Shown: positions 19,966 to 32,436 of the stretch, in pieces
Layout of the letters: every line of letters starts with the position of its first letter
Numbering within the stretch: the stretch's first letter is position 1
DNA from: CAWDMC01 sp963803295
GTDB taxonomy: Bacteria; Acidobacteriota; Terriglobia; UBA7540
DNA length: 64,000 nucleotides
Reading direction: 5' to 3'
NCBI GenBank assembly: GCA_963803295.1
Contig: CAWDMC010000022.1
Span: forward strand, 590,256-654,255
Position numbers and translations under genes: made by a program
The notes under the pieces: model-generated
Told to the model about the DNA's origin: nothing
Databases searched by the model: none
Seen by the model: the letters and a program-made list of their open reading frames with translations, nothing else

Positions 19966-22900
19966 ATGAGGAAGCACACTACTGCACCGATCGTGCCAAC
20001 GCTATTGTTGTTTGCCGGCACGATCTGCTCCTGCCAATTTACAAGGGCTGCTTCGGAGGCTGTGTGGCAGATCGGCAGGTTCAACGAGTCTCCGAGTGAA
20101 TTCAACACGAGAAGGGCCGGTCCGCCGCTCTTGGGATCGCAGAACCCGTCGGACCAAGTGCTCTACATCGTCGGCAAGAGCAAACCGGAAGTGGACTGGC
20201 CCGCTTATCAAGACGGCTCGGCAAGTGGCCAGGCCGGAACCCACCTTCGTCCGTACACCATTCAGTTTGATCTGCCTGACGTTCCTCAAGGTGTCTATAC
20301 GCTCAAGATCGGACTCCTGTCTGAAAATGCCCGCGTTGCGTCCCTCAAGATCAAGCTTAACGGTCACGAAGGTCTTTTCTACCAACACCCGAGACTCAGT
20401 TATACCGGCGGCGACCGGGAAATGGTCGTGAGTCCCATCGCCGCTGCGGACACTGTCACGCTCGCTTTGCCCGCGCGGTTCTTCGAGAAAGGCGTCAACA
20501 AGCTGGTGCTGACGGCAGTCGACCCGCCAACCACGGGAGCCAGCGACGTCCACTCTGTCATCGTCTACGACGCGCTCGAACTCGATAGCGATGCGTCCGC
20601 GAAGTATCCTGCTGGGGAAATCAAGGCCGAGGTCGTGCCTACAATTTTCTACGTGCGCCACGGGACGGGGCTGGACGAACTCGTGGACGTCTACGTCCGC
20701 CTCAACGCCGCAGTCCAGCGCGGCGAAGCGACACTGAAGGTACATGACCGAAAGCTTAATCAGAAGTTGGCAGCGAGGGAATTCGGTGAACAGATGGTTG
20801 AATTAGCGGTACCTGAATTAGCTTCGCCGCTGAATGCCGAACTGACCGTCCAAGTCGACGGCCACTCGCAGCGCTTCCCGGTGGCGCTGACCCCGGCGAA
20901 GAAGTGGAACCTGCTGGTAGTACCCCACGTGCATGTGGACGTTGGTTACTCAGACTATCAGGAGAAGGTTGCGGAAATTCAGAGCCGCGAGCTTGATGAA
21001 GCAATTGATTTGATCCACCAGCATCCGGACTTTCGCTTCAGTCCTGACGGATATTGGAGCGTGCGGCAGTATCTGGCCGGACGCAGTGAGGAACGGCGCC
21101 AGCAACTATTTCAGATGATCAAGGACAAGAAGATTTTCGTACCCACCGTAGAAGCCAGCCTCCTGACAGGTTTCCCGGATCTCGAGACGCTCATCCGGTC
21201 GCTGTATCCCGCCTATGAGTTTAATCAAAAGTACGGAGGAGATCCAAACTACGCTGACATCACCGACGTGCCCTCTTATTCCTGGTCCTATGCGTCGGTC
21301 ATGGCGGCGGCGGGTCTAAAGTATTTTGTTTCGGGCTGTGACAATGACAATGGTCCCATCCAGCTGTACAGTCGCTCGAACGAGAAATCGCCGTTTTGGT
21401 GGGAGGGACCCGACGGCGGAAGGATTTTGATGTGGTCCGCGCGAGTCTATGCCCAACTGGCGGTCCTATTTGGCGGACTGCAGGGTGAAATCGAGGCGGC
21501 ACACGACGCCGTACCGGTTTTTCTCCAGGCTTATTCACATCCCGAATATAAGGCTGATACGGTTCTGGTTTATGGTACGCAATGGGAGAACACCGACCTC
21601 TTCCCGCGGCAGGCCTCGATCGTGGGCGATTGGAACAAAATCTACGCCTATCCTCACCTTCAGTATTCCGGCTTTGCCGACGCCATGAGCAGGATTGCCC
21701 GGCAATTCGGCGACTCGATTCCCGTGGTGCGAGGTGACGGAGGACCCTATTGGGAGGACGGCATAATTTCGACAGCGCGCTCGGCCGCCATCGAACGTGA
21801 ATCGGAACGGAGAGCGTTGGCGGCCGAAAAGTTCTCTACCATCGGCAGCCTGATTAACCCCTGGATTCAGCCCGAGGGCTACGCCCTGAAGCGACTATGG
21901 AACAACATGGTGCTCTACGATGAGCACACCTGGGGCGCGGACCGGAGCGTTACTGATCCCCGAAGCCAGGAAACACAAAATCAGTTGGCGGTGAAAGAAG
22001 CTTTCGCAACCGACGCGAAACGGGATGTCGAGTACGTGCTGCGGAGGGCACTGGCCGGCCTTGCCGACCAGATTTACGATCCAAAGGGGACGACCTTGCT
22101 GTTCAACCCTTTGAGTTGGCAGAGGTCGAACCTGGTGGAGATTGATCTCGACAAAGGACTGGAACTGGTGGACCTCTCGACAAAGGAGACCGTGCCCTAC
22201 GAGGTTCTCTCAACCGGTCAGTCCTACCGGCATGTCCGTTTCCTCGCACGGGACGTGCCCTCTGTAGGTTATAGGGCCTATGCGCTGAGAGAGACCAAGG
22301 TTGAGCCAGCCGGTGCACCGGCGGTTTCAGGTACGACCATCGAAAATCATTACTACCGGGTGGTTCTTGATCCGGAACATGGGGCGGTGAAGAGCATTTT
22401 TGATAAGGATCTGAACAAGGAATTGATTAATGCCTCAAGCCCCTATCGTTTCGATCAGTACCTCTATGTCACCGGAGCGGACCAGAGCCCAAACCGGCTA
22501 CTGGAGTACAGTTCCGGATGGCCGGTCCCCGACCTTGCGATACATCCTGCAGGAAGCGGACGGCTGGTCTCATTAAGCGACGAGCCTTTTGGGGTAGTGG
22601 CACGACTGGAAGGCTCCGCAGTAAATACACCGCGTGTGGAAACTCAAGTGATCCTGTTCAATGGACAGAAGAAGATTGAATTCATCAACCATCTGCATAA
22701 GACGGAGGTTTACACCAAGGAAGCCGTCTACTTTGCCTTTCCGTTTGCCATGGATCAACCGCGATTCCGATATGAGATCCAGAATGGATATGTGGACCCC
22801 GCACGCGACCAAATGGAAGGCGCCGGCAAAGAATGGTTTTCAGTGCAGCATTGGGTAGCGGCCGAGCAAGGTGGGGTGACCGTCGGTCTTGTTCCCGTCG

Positions 22901-23469
22901 ACGCCCCGCTGGTATCCCTTGGAGACATTGCCAGGGGGACATGGCCCCAGGCGTTTGGCAATCGAGGCGGCACGATTTTTTCGTACATAATGAACAACTA
23001 CTATTTCACGAACTATGCGGCCGGCCAAGGGGGGGAGTTTACTTTCCGCTACGTGTTGACGAGCGGCGACGCCCTGCAACCAGCCGGGCTGAGCAGGTTG
23101 GGGCGCGAGGAGATGTCGCCCCTGGAAGTAGACCAGATCACCTCACAGGACAAAGCCATCAACGCGCTTCGGCCTTTGGATTCCGTGAAAGGCAGTTTCC
23201 TCAAAGTCGATCAGCCGGATGTTGTGCTGACGACCTGGAAGACGGCGGAGGATGGAACGGGCACCGTTTTGAGATTTCTGGAGGTCGGTGGCAAAGAAAC
23301 CTCCGTCGAGGTGCAAACTCCCCTGCTTGAAGTGAAGGCGGCATGGATGAGCGACGCCCTCGAAAGAAAAACGGGGCCGCTGTCGATTTCTTCCCACGGC
23401 TTTAGATTCCCGATCAAACCATTTCAGATTGTCACGGTACGCCTGGAGGGGACGCCAGCGCACAAATGA
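19966..23469 (+). CDS. Secreted GH38 alpha-mannosidase-like enzyme with N-terminal carbohydrate-binding module
   Basis: Large exported enzyme, 1167 residues, with a signal peptide (IVPTLLLFAGTICSCQFTRAAS). Residues ~30-205 resemble the jelly-roll domain III of rhamnogalacturonan lyases (WQIGRFNESPSEF, VLYIVGKSKPEVDWPAYQDG, LPARFFEKGVNKLVL). The GH38 catalytic domain begins at about 318 with HVHVDVGYSD, holding the zinc-binding His and Asp; further GH38 features are FVSGCDNDNGP and SPFWWEGPDGGRILMWSA near 460-480. The rest is beta-rich GH38 C-terminal domain (TIENHYYRVVLDPEHGAVKSIFDKDLNKEL). Substrate is not certain; the context suggests a plant or bacterial heteropolysaccharide. Confidence 0.85.
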   Translation: MRKHTTAPIVPTLLLFAGTICSCQFTRAASEAVWQIGRFNESPSEFNTRRAGPPLLGSQNPSDQVLYIVGKSKPEVDWPAYQDGSASGQAGTHLRPYTIQFDLPDVPQGVYTLKIGLLSENARVASLKIKLNGHEGLFYQHPRLSYTGGDREMVVSPIAAADTVTLALPARFFEKGVNKLVLTAVDPPTTGASDVHSVIVYDALELDSDASAKYPAGEIKAEVVPTIFYVRHGTGLDELVDVYVRLNAAVQRGEATLKVHDRKLNQKLAAREFGEQMVELAVPELASPLNAELTVQVDGHSQRFPVALTPAKKWNLLVVPHVHVDVGYSDYQEKVAEIQSRELDEAIDLIHQHPDFRFSPDGYWSVRQYLAGRSEERRQQLFQMIKDKKIFVPTVEASLLTGFPDLETLIRSLYPAYEFNQKYGGDPNYADITDVPSYSWSYASVMAAAGLKYFVSGCDNDNGPIQLYSRSNEKSPFWWEGPDGGRILMWSARVYAQLAVLFGGLQGEIEAAHDAVPVFLQAYSHPEYKADTVLVYGTQWENTDLFPRQASIVGDWNKIYAYPHLQYSGFADAMSRIARQFGDSIPVVRGDGGPYWEDGIISTARSAAIERESERRALAAEKFSTIGSLINPWIQPEGYALKRLWNNMVLYDEHTWGADRSVTDPRSQETQNQLAVKEAFATDAKRDVEYVLRRALAGLADQIYDPKGTTLLFNPLSWQRSNLVEIDLDKGLELVDLSTKETVPYEVLSTGQSYRHVRFLARDVPSVGYRAYALRETKVEPAGAPAVSGTTIENHYYRVVLDPEHGAVKSIFDKDLNKELINASSPYRFDQYLYVTGADQSPNRLLEYSSGWPVPDLAIHPAGSGRLVSLSDEPFGVVARLEGSAVNTPRVETQVILFNGQKKIEFINHLHKTEVYTKEAVYFAFPFAMDQPRFRYEIQNGYVDPARDQMEGAGKEWFSVQHWVAAEQGGVTVGLVPVDAPLVSLGDIARGTWPQAFGNRGGTIFSYIMNNYYFTNYAAGQGGEFTFRYVLTSGDALQPAGLSRLGREEMSPLEVDQITSQDKAINALRPLDSVKGSFLKVDQPDVVLTTWKTAEDGTGTVLRFLEVGGKETSVEVQTPLLEVKAAWMSDALERKTGPLSISSHGFRFPIKPFQIVTVRLEGTPAHK

Positions 23470-23576
23470 CAGCTTGATGGCATTGCGATAACCGGCGAAA
23501 TGTCGCGGAGACGCGCTGGATCTCAGAGCGCTCTGGAGGGCCTCGTTTCGTGTAACATGATCCTTGGGAGATTGGT

Positions 23577-25142
23577 GTGGCAACGAGGATGGGCAGGCAA
23601 AGGCGCTGCAAAGGGATCGTGGTTCTAGCGGGACTGTTATTTGGGGCAGAGGGCTCGATTCTTCCATCAACGCCGAAGGCGCACCCCGATGACTGTCACG
23701 TCTCCGTTGAGAAAGGAAAGACACTACTGGCGCAGCAACGACTGAAGGCGGCAGAGGATTTGCTCCGCGCCGCCAGTACCACTTGCGCCGGCGATGCCGA
23801 GTTATTCGGCGTGCTGGGCTTGGCCTATGATTTCGATCAACGCTTCGACCAGGCGCAGGCTGCCTTCGAGAAGGCGTTGACCGTAGATCCCGCCAACGTG
23901 ATCTTTCGCAATAATCTTGCCAGCAGCTATATACGGTCCGGGAAGCGGGCCAGTGGCATCGCCGAACTGTCACGGGTTCTAAAAATGGATCCCCACAACC
24001 TGACCGCTAACGTCAACTTGGGCACGCTTTATCTGAATGAAAACCAGTATGAACGTGCGGTTCAGTTCCTCGAGGCAGCCGACACCGGGCACTCCGAAGA
24101 TCCCGTCTTGCTGGTTGAATTAACGGAAGCGTATTTCGGCGCGGGGAAGGCCGAGGCCGCACTCCGCGTTGCCCAGCAGGCCTCCCGCCTCGCCGGCCCC
24201 GATCCGCGCATTCATTATTCACTCGCGGTTGCACTTGCGAAGGCAGGCAAATACGAGCGGGCGGTGGCAGAGTTCCAAGCAGTACCACAGTCTGACCGCG
24301 ATGCCACCGCCAATCTGAATTTGGGGATGGCCCTTTCCAAGCTCGAGCGGTACGAGGAAGCGCGTAAGGCGTATTTGGATTCCATCCGTCAGGAGCCCTC
24401 CAACCCTGATCCCTACCTCCACATCGGATTGGATGTCTCGACCTCCGGGAATTCCGTAACTGCCGTCGATTGGCTAACCCAGGCACACGACAAAGCGCCC
24501 GAGCGGACGGACATTTCCTCTGCGCTGGCCGAAGAGTTGATAGATGCAAGAAACTTCGAAGCCGCTCGATCATTACTGATCGATGCCCTTCAGAACCACC
24601 CCGATGAGCCGTCATTGCTGGCAGCACAGGGCGACCTCTACCTCAACCGGGGTAACTATACGGAAGCCGCGAATGTCTATTCGCGATCACTCAAGGCCCA
24701 TCCCGAAGTTGCAAATACGCGGCTTTCGCTAGCGAAGTGCTACCTTGCTTTAAGCCAGAACGCCCAGGCCGAGAAGGAGTTGGGGAGAGTGCTTGCCGCC
24801 GATCCTAAGAATGCAGAGGCCCAAGCCCAGCGAGGACGCCTGGCCCTCGCCGCGGGTCAGCCCGACGTGGCCTTGAATTGGATCCGAAAAGCCCTGGCGA
24901 ACGATGAGTACAACCTGACGGCGAACGAAGAGTACGCCACCATTATGGTGAAGAGAGGCAAGGCTGATGAAGCTCGGACCACGCTTGAGAAGCTTATCAA
25001 GCGGAATCCAATGAATCCGCGATTCCATTATCTACTCGGCCAAGCCCTGTCAAAGTCAGGCGATGCAGCGGGGGCGCAAAAGCAGTTTGAAATATCTCAG
25101 AAGTTGACGTCTGCGAGCTCAGGCTCCAGCATTAAACAGTAG
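23577..25142 (+). CDS. Exported TPR-repeat protein
   Basis: Protein of 521 residues with an N-terminal signal-like segment (GIVVLAGLLFGAEGSILPS) and about a dozen tetratricopeptide repeats from residue 40 to 505, for example ELFGVLGLAYDFDQRFDQAQAAFEKALTVDP and PRFHYLLGQALSKSGDAAGAQKQFE. TPR arrays mediate protein-protein contact; the specific role is unknown. GTG 23577 has GGGAG upstream; ATG 23589 is an alternative. It follows the GH38 gene by 107 bases on the same strand, so it may be co-expressed. Confidence 0.8.
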   Translation: MATRMGRQRRCKGIVVLAGLLFGAEGSILPSTPKAHPDDCHVSVEKGKTLLAQQRLKAAEDLLRAASTTCAGDAELFGVLGLAYDFDQRFDQAQAAFEKALTVDPANVIFRNNLASSYIRSGKRASGIAELSRVLKMDPHNLTANVNLGTLYLNENQYERAVQFLEAADTGHSEDPVLLVELTEAYFGAGKAEAALRVAQQASRLAGPDPRIHYSLAVALAKAGKYERAVAEFQAVPQSDRDATANLNLGMALSKLERYEEARKAYLDSIRQEPSNPDPYLHIGLDVSTSGNSVTAVDWLTQAHDKAPERTDISSALAEELIDARNFEAARSLLIDALQNHPDEPSLLAAQGDLYLNRGNYTEAANVYSRSLKAHPEVANTRLSLAKCYLALSQNAQAEKELGRVLAADPKNAEAQAQRGRLALAAGQPDVALNWIRKALANDEYNLTANEEYATIMVKRGKADEARTTLEKLIKRNPMNPRFHYLLGQALSKSGDAAGAQKQFEISQKLTSASSGSSIKQ

Positions 25143-25340
25143 CCCACATTCGTCACCGGCACCCTCAAACCCACCTGAACACGCGTTTACGACGATTAAT
25201 TTGACTGAGGGACCTTTTTCCTGCGGTGTACCCGTCATCCTCCGTACCTTTACCGTCGCACCGTAGGATGCGACGCGAAAGGCCGCCTCGCGCCTGCAGA
25301 GTGCGGTTGGACAACTTGTACGATTGCGCGATAGGCCCGT

Positions 25341-25369
25341 TTACGGGACTTCGCGATTTGCGGTACACT
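25341..25369 (+). promoter_or_regulatory. Weak sigma-70-type promoter candidate for aconitase
   Basis: TTACGG and TACACT are separated by 17 bases in the 345-base gap before acnA. A small hairpin (CCCGT-TT-ACGGG) overlaps the -35. The rest of the gap shows nothing clear. Confidence 0.3.
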
Positions 25370-25487
25370 CTAGTGAGTTAACACTATTCCTTTAGGACGC
25401 CGTAGAGCGCGCGACTGCCTGTCCTTCATGGGCAAAGCACGAGGGAGCTTGAGTCGTGGGCCACGCCCCGGCGATGAGGTACTTCTG

Positions 25488-28196
<2,709 letters not shown>

Positions 28197-28349
28197 CCCG
28201 GTCCAGCCCTTCCATCTTTCCGGCAGGTCATAGCCGTGATGTTTACGGTCGATTGTGACCTGGGCGTCAGGTCTGAAAGTGGCCCCTATCAAGATATCGC
28301 CTCAATCTTCCGATAACCATAGGTTGCAGCACGCGAAGGACTCAAACCT

Positions 28350-28493
28350 ATGGGCAGGATAAGAGCTTCTCTCTACTTGATTGTCGCCGCCGTTGTTCTC
28401 GCAGCGGCACTCATGACCCTAATTCAGGGTTTCGCCAAGCAGTCATCCCGATCTCGACCCGCAGCGCCAACCGCTCCTGCACGTCACAACTGA
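28350..28493 (+). CDS. Small single-pass membrane protein, 47 residues
   Basis: Short frame not part of any larger gene: MGRIRASLYLIVAAVVLAAA starts a basic N-terminus and one membrane helix, followed by a Ser/Arg/Pro/Ala-rich tail ending APARHN. GAAGGA lies nine bases before ATG 28350. The layout, a positive N-terminus then a clean hydrophobic helix, is typical of real small membrane proteins, but no family is recognised. Confidence 0.42.
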   Translation: MGRIRASLYLIVAAVVLAAALMTLIQGFAKQSSRSRPAAPTAPARHN

Positions 28494-28638
28494 GTATTCC
28501 CCAAACAGGGACCGTCGGAGTCAGCGCCGCACTTGTTCCCCGGAATTTCAGCTCCCTACTTGCCCGCTACTTGTATGTTGCCACGCGATTGCATTAACCT
28601 GATGAGCCAATGCGATCTCACCGGAGCCTCGATCCCCC

Positions 28639-29349
28639 ATGAACATCAACCCTGAACTTATCGCCATGGGTTTCATCTGGTATGTGGTCTTTCTGCTGTC
28701 GCTCACCTGTCATGAAGCCTCTCACGCGCTCGTGGCAAAGTGGGGCGGCGATCTCACCGCCGCCGAGGGCGGCCAGGCTACGTTGAACCCGATTCCACAC
28801 ATCCGGCGGGAACTGTTCGGCACAGTGCTCGTCCCGATCCTCTCTTACATCTTCGGTGGCTGGATGATCGGTTGGGGCAGCGCGCCTTACGATCCCAAGT
28901 GGTCATACCAATATCCCAAGCGTGCGGCTTGGATGGCATTAGCGGGTCCGGCCGCCAATACCCTGCTCATGCTGCTCGCCGTCGCCGGCATCCACGTGGG
29001 AGTCGCCACCAAGATGCTGGACACGCCCTACTACGCCACCTTCACGCGTGTGGTGGTAGGCGCACGCCCCGGATTTCCGGAAGCGCTGGCGGTGTTCCTG
29101 AGCATTCTATTCTCGCTGAACCTTCTGCTGGCCACCTTCAACTTGCTGCCAGTCCCACCCCTCGATGGCAATGCCGTGATCGGCCTCTTTCTCAGTGAAG
29201 GCGCGGCGCGAAAATTCAGCGCCTTCAGTCACTCAGGCGGCTTCGCCATGATTGGCCTGGTGATCGGCTGGACTCTATTCAATCGCCTCTTCACCCCAAT
29301 ATTCAGCGTGGCGCTGAATGTGCTTTATTCGACTCTTCGGCATCATTGA
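28639..29349 (+). CDS. Site-2 protease family (M50) membrane metalloprotease
   Basis: Polytopic protein of 236 residues. The zinc motif HEASH at about residue 25 lies in the first helix (SLTCHEASHALVAKWGGD), and the second metal ligand is in NLLPVPPLDGNAVI at about 170. Members cleave substrates inside the membrane; this short form without PDZ domains is related to the FtsH-independent YwhC/Rip3-like group. ATG 28639 is used. Substrate and regulation are not visible from context. Confidence 0.87.
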   Translation: MNINPELIAMGFIWYVVFLLSLTCHEASHALVAKWGGDLTAAEGGQATLNPIPHIRRELFGTVLVPILSYIFGGWMIGWGSAPYDPKWSYQYPKRAAWMALAGPAANTLLMLLAVAGIHVGVATKMLDTPYYATFTRVVVGARPGFPEALAVFLSILFSLNLLLATFNLLPVPPLDGNAVIGLFLSEGAARKFSAFSHSGGFAMIGLVIGWTLFNRLFTPIFSVALNVLYSTLRHH

Positions 29350-29418
29350 GCTAACTTGAGATTGCCTTGCTTTCTCTGAACCCCCAAGCACTGCCGCAGC
29401 GCCCAACCGTGACTCCTT

Positions 29419-29447
29419 CGGCAAATCCCCGGACGCGGCGCTATAAT
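29419..29447 (+). promoter_or_regulatory. leuC promoter candidate
   Basis: A perfect TATAAT (29442-29447) lies 57 bases before the leuC ATG; the -35 region (CGGCAA at 17-base spacing) is poor. No T-box or leader peptide pattern is seen. Confidence 0.4.
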
Positions 29448-29504
29448 AGAATTACCAACGGGCCGGTACGCGCCCGAATAGAATCGCAAACGGAGAATAG
29501 TTTG

Positions 29505-30914
29505 ATGCCAGCCCGTACGTTGTTTGAGAAAGTCTGGGAAGCGCATGTGGTCGAGGAAAAGGCCGGTGAGCCATCTCTCCTCTACATCGATCGCCACCTC
29601 GTGCATGAAGGAACCTCGGCCCAGGCCTTCGACGGACTGCGTGCCGCCGGCCGCAAAGTCCGCCGGCCGGACTTGACCTTCGCCGTGATGGACCACTCTG
29701 TTCCCACCACGAATCGCGACTTGCCCGTGGCCGATACCGTCGCAGCCGCCCAGTTCCAGGCCCTGGCCAACAACTGCCGCGAGTTTGGAGTGTCGCTATT
29801 CGACATGCATAGCCGCAACCAGGGCATCGTTCACATCATCGGGCCGGAGCTCGGAATTACCCAGCCAGGTCAGACTATTGTTTGCGGCGACAGCCACACC
29901 TCCACCCACGGCGCCTTCGGAACCCTGGCCTTCGGCATCGGCACCAGCGAAGTGGAGCATGTACTAGCTACGCAATGCCTGCAGCAGTTTAAGTCGAAGA
30001 CCATGCTCGTGCGGGTCGACGGCAGCCCCCGGCACGGGGTAACGGCCAAAGACCTGATTCTCGCCATTATCGGCCGTATCGGCATTGCCGGCGGCAACGG
30101 TCATGTGATCGAGTATGCCGGCGAAGCGATCCGTGCGCTTTCGATGGAAGGTCGGATGACCGTTTGCAATATGACCATCGAAGGCGGCGCGCGGGCGGGC
30201 ATGGTGGCTCCCGACGATACCACCTTCACCTATATGGAGGGCCGCCCATTTGTCCCCAGCGGCAAGGACTTTGCGGATGCTGTCACCGGTTGGAGATTAC
30301 TCGTCAGCGATGCCGGCGCGACCTATGATAAGACGGTCGAACTCGACGCAAGCGAAATCGCTCCGCAGGTGACCTGGGGCACGAACCCTGGCATGGTCAC
30401 CGACGTCACCGGCGTGGTACCCAACCCTGATTCGTTTGGCGATCCGGTGCACCGGGAAGCCGCCCAGCGAGCGCTCGAGTACATGGCGCTTGCGCCCGGC
30501 ACACCGATCGAACAGATCAGGCTTGACCGCGTTTTCATCGGCTCGTGCACCAACTCGCGGCTGGAGGACCTGCGCCTCGCCGCCAAGGTGGTCGAGGGCA
30601 AGCACGTGGCCCGTACGCTGAAGCAGGCGCTCGTAGTACCAGGGTCAATGATGATTAAGGCGCAAGCCGAAAAGGAAGGCCTCCACAGGATCTTTCTCGA
30701 TGCCGGATTCGAGTGGCGCGACGCGGGCTGCAGCATGTGCATCGGCATGAACCCCGACGTGCTTCCCGCCGGTGAGCGCTCCGCCTCCACCTCTAATCGC
30801 AACTTCGAGGGGCGCCAAGGAAAAGGCAGTCGCACCCACTTGGTAAGTCCGATGATGGCCGCCGCGGCTGCGATCGAGGGCCATTTCGTGGACATCCGCA
30901 AGTGGGATGGGTAG
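29505..30914 (+). CDS. leuC: 3-isopropylmalate dehydratase large subunit
   Basis: Large subunit of isopropylmalate isomerase in leucine biosynthesis, 469 residues, the standard length. Iron-sulfur cysteines are in GSCTNSRLED at about 348 and CSMCIGMNPD at about 409 and 412. DHSVPTTNRD and CGDSHTSTHGAFG are the typical active-site blocks, and NRNFEGRQGKGSRTHLVSP the C-terminal one. ATG 29505 has GGAG nine bases upstream. Its partner leuD lies 1.6 kb downstream beyond a terminator and an insertion sequence, so the usual leuCD operon is interrupted here. Confidence 0.96.
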   Translation: MPARTLFEKVWEAHVVEEKAGEPSLLYIDRHLVHEGTSAQAFDGLRAAGRKVRRPDLTFAVMDHSVPTTNRDLPVADTVAAAQFQALANNCREFGVSLFDMHSRNQGIVHIIGPELGITQPGQTIVCGDSHTSTHGAFGTLAFGIGTSEVEHVLATQCLQQFKSKTMLVRVDGSPRHGVTAKDLILAIIGRIGIAGGNGHVIEYAGEAIRALSMEGRMTVCNMTIEGGARAGMVAPDDTTFTYMEGRPFVPSGKDFADAVTGWRLLVSDAGATYDKTVELDASEIAPQVTWGTNPGMVTDVTGVVPNPDSFGDPVHREAAQRALEYMALAPGTPIEQIRLDRVFIGSCTNSRLEDLRLAAKVVEGKHVARTLKQALVVPGSMMIKAQAEKEGLHRIFLDAGFEWRDAGCSMCIGMNPDVLPAGERSASTSNRNFEGRQGKGSRTHLVSPMMAAAAAIEGHFVDIRKWDG

Positions 30915-30915
30915 C

Positions 30916-30951
30916 GCGGACCTTCCCGGGTTTGGAAGGTCCGCGGCTTTT
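30916..30951 (+). terminator. Rho-independent terminator after leuC
   Basis: A perfect 11-base stem, GCGGACCTTCC/GGAAGGTCCGC, with a 7-base loop is followed by GGCTTTTC. It starts two bases after the leuC stop and would end leuC transcription before the insertion element. Confidence 0.8.
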
Positions 30952-31106
30952 CATGGGAATGAGCAGGTGACACATCGCCTCGCTTTTTCAGAGAGAACCA
31001 CAGACTTCGAAGAGCATGAAGTCTGATTCCATAACGTCGTCGGCTCCTTAAACCGGTAAACTTGGTTTGTGAAATACGACCAAGGCTGCCGGGAAAGGAG
31101 CCGAAC

Positions 31107-32126
31107 ATGTCGATTATCGGATGTGATTTGCATTCGCGCTACCAGGTTATTGCGATGGTAGAGACCGAGACCGGCGAGGTGACGACGCGCCGGTTGCAAC
31201 ATGAGAACGGAGAAGCCAGGAGGTTTTACGCGGGGCTGGTGAAGCCCTCGCGGATCGGGATCGAGGCCACGGGTTACACTCAATGGTTCGAGCGTATGCT
31301 GGGAGAGTTGGGGCACGAGTTGTGGATCGGGGATCCGGCCGAGATTCGGGCCCGCGCCGTGCGCCGGCAGAAGACCGACACCCGGGATGCGGAACATTTG
31401 CTGAACTTGCTGGTGAGCGATCGCTTCCCGCGCCTCTGGGTGCCCACGGTGGAAGAGCGGGACCTGCGGCAACTGCTGAAGCATCGTGACAAGCTGGTGC
31501 GGATGCGGACGGCGCTGAGAAACCAGCTGCACTTTCTGGCCATGAGCCAGGGGGTGTGCCGTAAGAAGAAGCTGTGGAGCGTGCGCGGCCGGACCGAGTT
31601 GGAAGGGCTGAGCCTAGGAGCGTGGGCTAGTCGGCGGCGGGAAGAACTGCTGAAGCTGCTGGACCAGTTCAATCCGCGCATCGAGGAGCTCAATGAGGCG
31701 GTGAAGACGGAAGCCGAGCGCTGCCCGGAGGCGGTGCAGTTGATGGAGCAGCCGGGGGTGGGGCCGATCACGGCTCTGGCCTTTGTGCTCACGGTCGGTC
31801 CGGTGGAACGTTTTCCCCACAGCCGCGCTCTGGTCAGTTACCTGGGACTCAACCCACGTGAGGATTCCAGCGGGGGTCACCAACGGCTGGGTCACATCAG
31901 CAAGCAAGGCAACCAAATATTGCGCTGGCTGCTGGTGGAAGCTGGCCAGAAGGCGTCGCTGCTGGACGAGGAACTGAGGCGTAAGTATAAACGGTTGGCT
32001 TTCCGGCGGGGCAGAAACGTGGCCAAGGTGGCCATGGCTCGACAGCTGGCAGTGCGCTTGTATTGGAAGCTGCGCCAGGCGAGATCGGCCCAACCGGCGG
32101 TTCGCATGCCTGGTAGCCCGAGGTAG
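31107..32126 (+). CDS. IS110-family transposase (DEDD/serine recombinase)
   Basis: Recombinase of 339 residues. The N-terminal RuvC-like DEDD domain shows IIGCDLHSRYQ (first Asp), IGIEATGYTQW (Glu) and RRQKTDTRDAEHLLNLL (two Asp). The C-terminal transposase domain (PF02371 type) has MEQPGVGPITALAFVLTVG and GLNPREDSSGGHQRLGHISKQGN, where the serine pair contains the proposed catalytic residue. ATG 31107 has AAAGGAG six bases upstream. These enzymes use an RNA encoded in the element's noncoding end to choose donor and target. The gene is intact, so the element may be active. Confidence 0.93.
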   Translation: MSIIGCDLHSRYQVIAMVETETGEVTTRRLQHENGEARRFYAGLVKPSRIGIEATGYTQWFERMLGELGHELWIGDPAEIRARAVRRQKTDTRDAEHLLNLLVSDRFPRLWVPTVEERDLRQLLKHRDKLVRMRTALRNQLHFLAMSQGVCRKKKLWSVRGRTELEGLSLGAWASRRREELLKLLDQFNPRIEELNEAVKTEAERCPEAVQLMEQPGVGPITALAFVLTVGPVERFPHSRALVSYLGLNPREDSSGGHQRLGHISKQGNQILRWLLVEAGQKASLLDEELRRKYKRLAFRRGRNVAKVAMARQLAVRLYWKLRQARSAQPAVRMPGSPR

Positions 32127-32210
32127 CGCATGGTGGGCGGTTCGCCACCGCAAGTCTGATTGGGCGCCAAGCCTCCCTGCACAGGCGGGGAGATCGAATA
32201 GAGAATCATG

Positions 32211-32436
32211 GTGGGGTGAAAACTTCACCGAATAGATGGCTGGTGGAACAGTCCACCGCAGGATTCGAGAGGCGAGCCTTGGTCGGGACAAGCCTTAAAG
32301 ATTCTTCCAGGACGAAGCATCGCTGTACAGCGCTCCGCTTCGTCCCTCTTCTAGGGTGGGCGTGCCGGAGTCGGGGTCAAGGGTCTGCGATGAACGGTCC
32401 GACCAAAAGCGTCGGACCGCCCTTGACCCCGCCTCC
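32211..32436 (+). ncRNA. Candidate bridge RNA in the right end of the IS element
   Basis: Four clear stem-loops follow the transposase gene: GGTGAA/TTCACC (32215-32229), GGTGGA/TCCACC (32242-32257), GACGAAGC/GCTTCGTC (32311-32344) closing an 18-base loop, and a long stem of 11 base pairs (GGGGTCAAGGG with CCCTTGACCCC, 32373-32430) carrying an 11-base one-sided bulge and an inner 9-base-pair stem (CGGTCCGAC/GTCGGACCG) with loop CAAAAGC. IS1111-type elements encode their bridge RNA downstream of the transposase, so position and structure fit. I could not assign the target and donor guides. Confidence 0.6.
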
